Shown here piece after piece: positions 1 to 5,117 of a stretch of DNA of 5,117 nucleotides. The notes beneath the pieces are model-generated. The model did not search any database. It was given only the letters and a program-made list of their open reading frames with translations, and was not told the origin of the DNA. This stretch comes from Candidatus Parcubacteria bacterium (GTDB lineage Bacteria > Patescibacteriota > Minisyncoccia > UBA6257 > JAPLYJ01), in the NCBI GenBank assembly GCA_026395655.1, contig JAPLYJ010000067.1:1-5117 (forward strand), read 5' to 3'. The first letter of the stretch is position 1. Every line of letters starts with the position of its first letter. Position numbers and translations under genes: made by a program.

Positions 1-3000
1 GAACCTTTATGGGGCTATAGAATTCTATACTAAAGCACTATCTGCTGGTATTAAGCCCATTATTGGTTGTGAATTCTATGTAGCAGCTCGAACTTTAGAT
101 GATAAAAATACCAAACAAGACGCAGATTATTCTCATTTGTTGCTTTTAGCTAAAAACGAAAAAGGATACAGAAATCTCTTAAAATTAGTAACTATTTCTA
201 ATTTAAGAGGTTTTTATTATAAACCAAGAATAGACCATACGGTTTTAAAAGAACACAGTGAAGGTTTAATTTGTGCGACAGCGTGTTTACGAGGTGAAGT
301 ACCAAGAGCTATTTTAAATAATGATTTTGAAAAAGTTAATCTTCTGATAGATGAGTACAAAAATATGTTTACTGAAGGTGATTTTTATTTGGAACTTCAA
401 CATCATCCGGAATTAGAGGAACAAAAAATCGTAAACGAAGCTTTAATTAAATTAGGAAAAGAAAAAAATATTAAAACTATTGTTACTTGTGATTCTCATT
501 ATCTTAACAAAGAAGATCTAGAAACCCATGAAATTCTTTTAGCCGTGCAAACTGGTTCAGTCATGGAAGATGAAAAAAGATTTTCCATGAGACAGATAGA
601 TGCATCTTTTAAAACAGCAGAAGAAATTGCAAAAGATTTTCCTAATCATTTAGAATTATTTGATAACATTCAAGAGATTGTAGATAAATGTAATTTACAT
701 TTAGAAATGGGTAAAGTAATTTTCCCATCCTTTGATGTTCCTGACGGATTAAGTGCTTTTGATTATTTAAGAGAATTAGCAAACCAAAGATATGAACGTT
801 TTTATAAATTAGATGACCAAAAAGCCCAAGAAAGGCTTAGTTATGAGTTAGGTGTAATTAAACAAACTGGTTTTTCTGATTATTTTTTAATTGTTCAAGA
901 TTTTGTAAATTATTGTAGAAACAATGGCATCTTAACTAATACTCGTGGTTCAGCAGCTGGTTGTATGGTTTCATATATCTTAGGCATAACGGACGTAGAT
1001 CCTTTAAAATATGATTTGTATTTTGAGCGTTTCTTAAATCCTGACCGTATCGCACCTCCGGATATTGATGTTGATGTAGCTGACAATAAAAGAAACGATT
1101 TGATACAATATATTACTGATAAATACGGAGAAGACCATGTTTCTCAGATTGTAACCTTTGGGGTAATGAAAGCTAGGTTAGCCAGTAGAGATGTAACTAG
1201 AGCTTTAGGTTTACCATATAGTTTAGGTGATCAGATTTCCAAATTTATTCCTTTTAATGCGGATATAGAGACAGCTTTAGAAGAAGTCCAGGAATTAAGA
1301 CAATTATATGACACTAATCCTGAGGCTGCTACTATAATAGACAATGCTCGCAAATTAGAGGGCGTAGTACGTCATGCTTCCCCACATGCAGCTGGTATTA
1401 TCATTTCCAAACAACCTTTAACGGATTATGTCCCTTTGCAGCATTCTTCTAGAAATGAAAAAGATATTATCAGCCAATATAGCATGTATGATATTGAAAA
1501 GATTGGTTTATTAAAAATCGATATTTTAGGTTTAGCTAATTTAACAGTTATCAAAAATGCTTTGCGCATTATTAAAAAATTAAAAAACGAAGACCAAGAG
1601 ATGAATTTAGATAGTTTGGGTTTTGAAGACAAAAAAGTGTTTCAATTATTATCAAAAGGGGAGACGGTAGGAGTTTTTCAATTAGAAAGCTCAGGTATGC
1701 GTAGATATCTTCAGGAATTAAAACCGACTTGTTTTGAAGACATTGTAGCTATGGTAGCTTTGTATCGTCCTGGACCCATGGATCTTTTACCATCATATAT
1801 TGATCGCAAAAATGGTAGAGAAAAAATATCATATCTTCATCCTTTGTTAGAACCTATTTTATCAAGTACCTATGGTGTCATGATCTATCAAGAGCAATTA
1901 ATGAAAGTAGCTAGAGATTTAGCTGGCTTTACTTTAGCAGAAGCTGATATTTTGCGTAAAGCTGTAGGTAAGAAAAACAAAGAACTTTTAAATACCCAAA
2001 AAGAAAAAATGCTTCAAGGCATGGTAAAAAATAATATTAATAAAAATATTGCAGAGAAGATTTGGAATTGGTTTGAGCCTTTTGCTCAATATGGATTTAA
2101 TAAATCACATGCTGTCTCTTACGCTCGCATAGCCTATCAAACAGCTTGGCTTAAAAGCTATTATCCCGCTGCTTTTATGGCTGCGCTTTTAACTTCTGAT
2201 TTTGGTAATTTAGATCGTATTGCTATAGAAGTAGCTGAATGTGAAAAAATAGGAGCTAAAGTAAAACCTCCTTCAGTAAATTATTCTTTTGTAGAATTTG
2301 GTGTGGAAAAAGAAAAGAGTGGTATTTTGTTTGGTTTGTCAGCCATTAAAAATGTAGGTGTCGGTGGAGGTGGGATCATTATAGAAAAAAGGCAAACAAA
2401 TGGTGTATATCTTAATATTTCTGATTTTGTTAAAAGATCACCTCGTAATGTTTTAAATAAAAAAGCTTTAGAAAGTTTAATTAAAGCAGGAGCTTTAGAT
2501 TGTTTTGGAGACCGCCAGAAGATGTTAGATAAGTTACCTGATATTTTAAATTTAGCTGATAGGTTAAATAATAATAAAAATAATTCTCAACAAGGACTTT
2601 TTGGGGAAGAATATCATAATTCTGGAGGATCTGACTTTGATGATTTATCCGGTGATACGCCTAGAAGCATGAAACTAGCTTGGGAAAAAGAATATCTTGG
2701 ATTACATATTTCCGAACATCCTTTAGATGATTTTAGGGGTTTTATTGCAAAAAAATCATTAGCCATAGCTAATCTTTTACCTCAAATGGCTGGCAGAAAA
2801 GTAAAAGCTTGCGGTTTAATGTGTCGTGTAAAAAAAATTACTACTAAAACAGGTAGGTCTATGGTTATTGCCTGTCTATCAGACACTGCTCAATCAGTTG
2901 AATTAGTTTTTTTTCCAACGATATTTGATAGATACTCATCAGTGATAGTTAATGATCAGGTAGTGATAGCAGAAGGTAAATTAGAACAAAGAAACGGTGA

Positions 3001-3046
3001 GATGCAAATAGTTTGTGATAAGTTGGAAGCCTTGGAAAATATTTAA
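1..3046 (+). CDS. dnaE: DNA polymerase III alpha subunit DnaE, 5'-truncated by the window edge
   Basis: Replicative C-family DNA polymerase subunit that extends the chromosome in the cytoplasmic replisome, held on DNA by the beta clamp. The frame is open to the left edge; the first whole codon is at 2, and 1014 residues are visible. A TTG at 137 is not the start, because conserved PHP sequence (GIKPIIGCEFYV) lies upstream. By spacing against E. coli DnaE about 47 N-terminal residues are missing. Domains, numbered from the codon at 2: PHP about 1-230, with E24, H45, H135, D164 and H166 as likely metal ligands; palm with RGSAAG at 315-320, catalytic D354 and D356 in PDIDVD, and third aspartate D507 in KIDILGL; YRPGP at 588-592; GFNKSH at 698-703; helix-hairpin-helix near 785; clamp-binding motif QQGLF at 863-867; OB domain about 932-1014. 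The protein stops right after the OB domain, without the E. coli-type tau-binding C-terminus. It ends in TAA, 75 bp before thrS. Identification is very secure. Confidence 0.98.
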   Translation, partial: NLYGAIEFYTKALSAGIKPIIGCEFYVAARTLDDKNTKQDADYSHLLLLAKNEKGYRNLLKLVTISNLRGFYYKPRIDHTVLKEHSEGLICATACLRGEVPRAILNNDFEKVNLLIDEYKNMFTEGDFYLELQHHPELEEQKIVNEALIKLGKEKNIKTIVTCDSHYLNKEDLETHEILLAVQTGSVMEDEKRFSMRQIDASFKTAEEIAKDFPNHLELFDNIQEIVDKCNLHLEMGKVIFPSFDVPDGLSAFDYLRELANQRYERFYKLDDQKAQERLSYELGVIKQTGFSDYFLIVQDFVNYCRNNGILTNTRGSAAGCMVSYILGITDVDPLKYDLYFERFLNPDRIAPPDIDVDVADNKRNDLIQYITDKYGEDHVSQIVTFGVMKARLASRDVTRALGLPYSLGDQISKFIPFNADIETALEEVQELRQLYDTNPEAATIIDNARKLEGVVRHASPHAAGIIISKQPLTDYVPLQHSSRNEKDIISQYSMYDIEKIGLLKIDILGLANLTVIKNALRIIKKLKNEDQEMNLDSLGFEDKKVFQLLSKGETVGVFQLESSGMRRYLQELKPTCFEDIVAMVALYRPGPMDLLPSYIDRKNGREKISYLHPLLEPILSSTYGVMIYQEQLMKVARDLAGFTLAEADILRKAVGKKNKELLNTQKEKMLQGMVKNNINKNIAEKIWNWFEPFAQYGFNKSHAVSYARIAYQTAWLKSYYPAAFMAALLTSDFGNLDRIAIEVAECEKIGAKVKPPSVNYSFVEFGVEKEKSGILFGLSAIKNVGVGGGGIIIEKRQTNGVYLNISDFVKRSPRNVLNKKALESLIKAGALDCFGDRQKMLDKLPDILNLADRLNNNKNNSQQGLFGEEYHNSGGSDFDDLSGDTPRSMKLAWEKEYLGLHISEHPLDDFRGFIAKKSLAIANLLPQMAGRKVKACGLMCRVKKITTKTGRSMVIACLSDTAQSVELVFFPTIFDRYSSVIVNDQVVIAEGKLEQRNGEMQIVCDKLEALENI
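2588..2602 (+). other. Internal beta-clamp-binding motif of DnaE (QQGLF)
   Basis: Residues 863-867 of the visible DnaE read Q-Q-G-L-F, matching the bacterial clamp-binding pattern QxxLF. They lie between the helix-hairpin-helix region and the OB domain, in an Asn/Lys/Ser/Gly/Asp-rich segment that looks like a flexible linker. After correcting for the missing N-terminus, this matches the place of the internal clamp motif of E. coli DnaE (QADMF, about residues 920-924). The role in tethering the polymerase to the sliding clamp is inferred from pattern and position. Confidence 0.8.
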
Positions 3047-3062
3047 AATTTTTAATCTCATA

Positions 3063-3089
3063 TTGTCTTAGGGCAGAAAATGTGATAAT
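3063..3089 (+). promoter_or_regulatory. Possible extended -10 promoter for thrS-leuS
   Basis: The dnaE-thrS spacer contains TGTGATAAT at 3081-3089. This is a TGn extension followed by GATAAT (3084-3089), five of six matches to the sigma-70 -10 box. TTGTCT at 3063-3068 is a weak -35 (four of six), with a 15-bp gap that is shorter than the usual 17, though extended -10 promoters tolerate a poor -35. Transcription would start near 3096 and give a leader of about 26 nt before the thrS ATG. In AT-rich DNA such matches arise by chance, and thrS could instead be transcribed through from dnaE. Confidence 0.35.
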
Positions 3090-3094
3090 CTGCT
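3072..3094 (+). repeat. Short inverted repeat (possible hairpin or operator) upstream of thrS
   Basis: GCAGA at 3073-3077 is matched by its reverse complement TCTGC at 3089-3093, with an 11-base gap (AAATGTGATAA); in RNA a G-U pair between 3072 and 3094 would extend the stem to six pairs. It overlaps the candidate -10 box. It is not a convincing intrinsic terminator for dnaE: the stem is short, and the T7 run at 3115-3121 is over 20 bases downstream rather than adjacent. It could be a weak RNA hairpin in a read-through transcript, a protein-binding site on DNA, or chance. Confidence 0.3.
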
Positions 3095-3121
3095 AATTAA
3101 CCATTATTAAATTATTTTTTT

Positions 3122-4945
3122 ATGGAAAACAAGAAAAAACAAGAAAATTCTGTAGAATTAATACGCCATTCTTTGGCTCATGTTATGGCTCTAGCTGTTA
3201 CCCGTTTATATGGTGATGTAAAATTTGGAGTAGGTCCTTCCATAGATAATGGTTTCTATTATGACTTAGATATTAAGCGTAAGATTTCTTTTGAAGATCT
3301 TTCTGATATTGAAAAAGAAATGCGCAAGATTATCAAAGAAGATATTGTTTTTAAAAACAAAACAGTTAGTTTGTTGGAAGCTTCAAAGATTTTTAAAAAT
3401 CAACCTTATAAGTTGGAGCTTCTTAAAGATATTAAAAAATACGGTACCACAGACCTTTCTGAAAAAACAGAAAACAAAAAAGTAGATGTAGTAGATATCT
3501 ATGAAACAGATTCATTTGTAGATCTCTGCCGTGGACCTCATGTTAAAAGTACTAAAGAAATACCAGACGCTTTTAAGCTTTTAAGAGTTTCAGGGGCATA
3601 TTGGCGCGGGGATGAAAAAAATCCCATGTTGCAGCGTATATATGGAACAGCTTGGTTAGATCAAAAAGCTTTAGCAGATCATCTTCAAATGTTAATAGAC
3701 ATGAAAGAAAGAGATCATCGTAAAATTGGTGAAGATCTAGGTCTTTTTATTTTCTCAGATTTAGTAGGCAAAGGTTTGCCTTTGTTTACAGAAAAAGGCG
3801 CAGCTATTAGAAGGGAATTAGAGCGTTTTATCGTAGACGAAGAAATAAAAAGAGGATATCAACATGTCTATACCCCAGATTTAGCTAAAGTTGATTTGTA
3901 TAAAAAATCAGGTCATTACCCGTATTACAAAGATACGATGTATCCTGTTATGAAAGTAGATGAGGAAGAACTCATTTTAAGACCCATGACTTGTCCTCAT
4001 CATTTTCAATTATATTTAAGCAGACCTCGAAGCTACAAAGAATTACCCATACGTTTTGCTGAATTAGCTAAACAATATAGGTATGAAAAATCAGGAGAAC
4101 TTTCTGGCTTAGTAAGATTACGCAGCTTTTGTTTAGCAGATGCTCATATCATTTGCCAGAAGGATCAAGCTGTTTCTGAAATTAACAATGTTTTAGATTT
4201 GATAGAATATGCTTCTGGAGTTTTGGGATTAAAAAAAGGTCAGGATTATAGTTATAGATTGTCTTTGGGAGACAAATCTAATAGCAAAAAATATTATAAA
4301 GATGATAAGGCTTGGGATTTTGCTGAAGAATTATTGCGTTCAGTTTTAATTAAAAGAAAAGCTCCTTTTTACGAAGCTAAAGATGAAGCTGCTTTTTATG
4401 GTCCTAAGATAGACATACAGATGAAAAATTTTGCAAATATAGAAAATACGGCTTTTACCGTACAATATGATTTTGTCATGCCTAAGAGATTTGCTTTAAT
4501 GTATATAGATAATGATGGTTCTGAAAAAGAAGCTGTAGTTATTCATCGTTCTTCCATTGGTGCTATAGAAAGAGTCATGGCGTTTTTGATAGAACACCAT
4601 GCCGGTGCTTTCCCTTTGTGGTTAGCTCCTGTTCAAGTAGCTATTTTACCTTTAAGTGAAAAACATATAGATTACAGTCAGATTATATATCAGAAATTAC
4701 GTGATTTAGATTTCAGAGTGGAATTAACCAATGCTAACGAAACATTGGGTAAAAGAATTAGAGAATCTGAAAGTCAAAAAATACCTTGTATTTTAATTTT
4801 AGGAGACAAAGAAGCACAAGCCCAAACTGTGTCTTTGAGAAGAAGGGGATTAGGTGATTTAGGGGCTGTGAAGATAGATAAATTTATAGAACTTATCTCC
4901 AAAGAAAGATCAGAAAAATTATTAAATTCTTTACCTTTAGAATAA
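3122..4945 (+). CDS. thrS: Threonyl-tRNA synthetase (ThrRS), TGS-less form
   Basis: Cytoplasmic class II aminoacyl-tRNA synthetase that charges tRNA-Thr with threonine using ATP and hydrolyses mischarged Ser-tRNA-Thr. It has 607 residues against 642 in E. coli, because the N-terminal TGS domain is absent. Editing domain about 10-200: H16 and H20 in HSLAH, C136 and H140 in CRGPH, the expected editing-site set. Catalytic core about 205-495: motif 2 around R320-Y-E through RLRSF; zinc ligands C291, H342 and H475 (C-to-H spacing of 51, as in E. coli C334/H385); FYGPKID at 425-431; motif 3 ending in GAIER (480-484). Anticodon-binding domain about 498-607. The ATG at 3122 is chosen because the next in-frame ATG (3185) would remove the HSLAH motif. 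No Shine-Dalgarno is visible; a T7 run directly precedes the ATG. The TAA stop overlaps the leuS ATG by one base. Unusual residues: TCPHH for the common NCPGH, and CLADAH for TQDDAH. Confidence 0.97.
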   Translation: MENKKKQENSVELIRHSLAHVMALAVTRLYGDVKFGVGPSIDNGFYYDLDIKRKISFEDLSDIEKEMRKIIKEDIVFKNKTVSLLEASKIFKNQPYKLELLKDIKKYGTTDLSEKTENKKVDVVDIYETDSFVDLCRGPHVKSTKEIPDAFKLLRVSGAYWRGDEKNPMLQRIYGTAWLDQKALADHLQMLIDMKERDHRKIGEDLGLFIFSDLVGKGLPLFTEKGAAIRRELERFIVDEEIKRGYQHVYTPDLAKVDLYKKSGHYPYYKDTMYPVMKVDEEELILRPMTCPHHFQLYLSRPRSYKELPIRFAELAKQYRYEKSGELSGLVRLRSFCLADAHIICQKDQAVSEINNVLDLIEYASGVLGLKKGQDYSYRLSLGDKSNSKKYYKDDKAWDFAEELLRSVLIKRKAPFYEAKDEAAFYGPKIDIQMKNFANIENTAFTVQYDFVMPKRFALMYIDNDGSEKEAVVIHRSSIGAIERVMAFLIEHHAGAFPLWLAPVQVAILPLSEKHIDYSQIIYQKLRDLDFRVELTNANETLGKRIRESESQKIPCILILGDKEAQAQTVSLRRRGLGDLGAVKIDKFIELISKERSEKLLNSLPLE

Positions 4946-5117
4946 TGAAATACGATCATCAAAAAATTGAAAAAAAATGGCAGAAAGAATGGGCTAAGAA
5001 TAATTTTAAAGTTTGGCAAGCTTCTGCTACTTCAAAAAACAAAAAATTCTATATTCTAGATATGTTCCCATATCCTTCCGGAGATGGCTTGCATGTCGGC
5101 CATGTAGAAAGCTATAC
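4945..5117 (+). CDS. leuS: Leucyl-tRNA synthetase, N-terminal fragment cut by the window end
   Basis: Class I synthetase that attaches leucine to tRNA-Leu in the cytoplasm. Only 57 codons plus two bases are present, out of a protein usually of about 800-900 residues. The start [16 protein letters not shown] has the usual LeuRS opening helix (KIEKKWQ), followed by DMFPYPSG (39-46) and the class I HIGH signature as HVGH at 50-53 in LHVGHVESY, typical of LeuRS rather than IleRS or ValRS. The ATG at 4945 uses the last base of the thrS stop (TAATG), so translation is probably coupled to thrS by terminating ribosomes. There is no Shine-Dalgarno in the preceding thrS codons (TTACCTTTAGAA). The editing and anticodon domains are outside the window. 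The leuS call is secure despite the short length. Confidence 0.95.
   Translation, partial: MKYDHQKIEKKWQKEWAKNNFKVWQASATSKNKKFYILDMFPYPSGDGLHVGHVESY

Noticed and set aside
137..139. TTG as the start of dnaE
   Set aside because: The same frame continues to the left edge and encodes conserved PHP-domain sequence (GIKPIIGCEFYV), so the real start is upstream of the window.
1426..1632. Minus-strand open frame of 68 codons inside dnaE
   Set aside because: It lies wholly opposite the conserved DnaE catalytic region and resembles no family I know; its hydrophobic look comes from the complement of Lys/Asn-rich AT codons.
3047..3121. T-box riboswitch or intrinsic terminator between dnaE and thrS
   Set aside because: 75 bp is too short for a T-box and there is no T-box core sequence; the only hairpin is 5-6 bp and is not followed directly by a T run.
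3291..3485. Plus-strand 64-codon frame inside thrS
   Set aside because: It sits in another frame within the conserved ThrRS editing domain and its Lys/Leu/Ile-rich product reflects AT-rich composition.
1..4945. Alternative genetic code (TGA as glycine or tryptophan)
   Set aside because: Both long genes run at family length with no in-frame TGA, use TGG for Trp and GGN for Gly, and stop at TAA.
4774..5019. Minus-strand 81-codon frame across the thrS-leuS junction
   Set aside because: It is antisense to the conserved ThrRS C-terminus and the LeuRS start, with no recognisable domain or start signal.
1..5117. A novel defence, mobile or secondary-metabolite system
   Set aside because: All but 75 bp is covered by three recognisable housekeeping genes in one direction, with no repeats arrays, integrase, transposase or unexplained long gap.

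Overview
The window looks like a stretch of an AT-rich bacterial chromosome (roughly one third G+C by eye) with three housekeeping genes in a row on the + strand: the 3' ~95% of dnaE (DNA polymerase III alpha subunit), a complete thrS (threonyl-tRNA synthetase), and the first 57 codons of leuS (leucyl-tRNA synthetase). The minus strand carries no credible gene. I see no tRNA, rRNA, mobile element or CRISPR array.

The best guess for the source is a Candidate Phyla Radiation / Patescibacteria member, probably of the Parcubacteria type. Reasons: the ThrRS begins directly at its editing domain with no TGS domain, its catalytic motifs have the variant wording I associate with that group ([21 protein letters not shown]), DnaE is compact and stops at its OB domain, neither visible start codon has a Shine-Dalgarno sequence, and genes are tightly packed. 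This is from recall of family patterns, not a search. Both visible stops are TAA and the two long genes read through at family length without an in-frame TGA, so there is no sign of the TGA-recoded code of Gracilibacteria/Absconditabacteria.

Layout: 1-3046 dnaE, open at the left edge; 3047-3121 a 75-bp spacer with a possible extended -10 promoter, a short inverted repeat and a T7 run next to the thrS start; 3122-4945 thrS; 4945-5117 leuS, whose ATG overlaps the thrS stop by one base (TAATG), open at the right edge. thrS and leuS look like a translationally coupled pair. dnaE may be co-transcribed with them or separated by the spacer promoter.

DnaE makes the chromosome copy, and the two synthetases charge tRNA-Thr and tRNA-Leu, so the genes share a growth role rather than a pathway. 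I found no previously undescribed system. The points worth a second look are lineage-specific variations in ThrRS and DnaE and the structure of the thrS leader.
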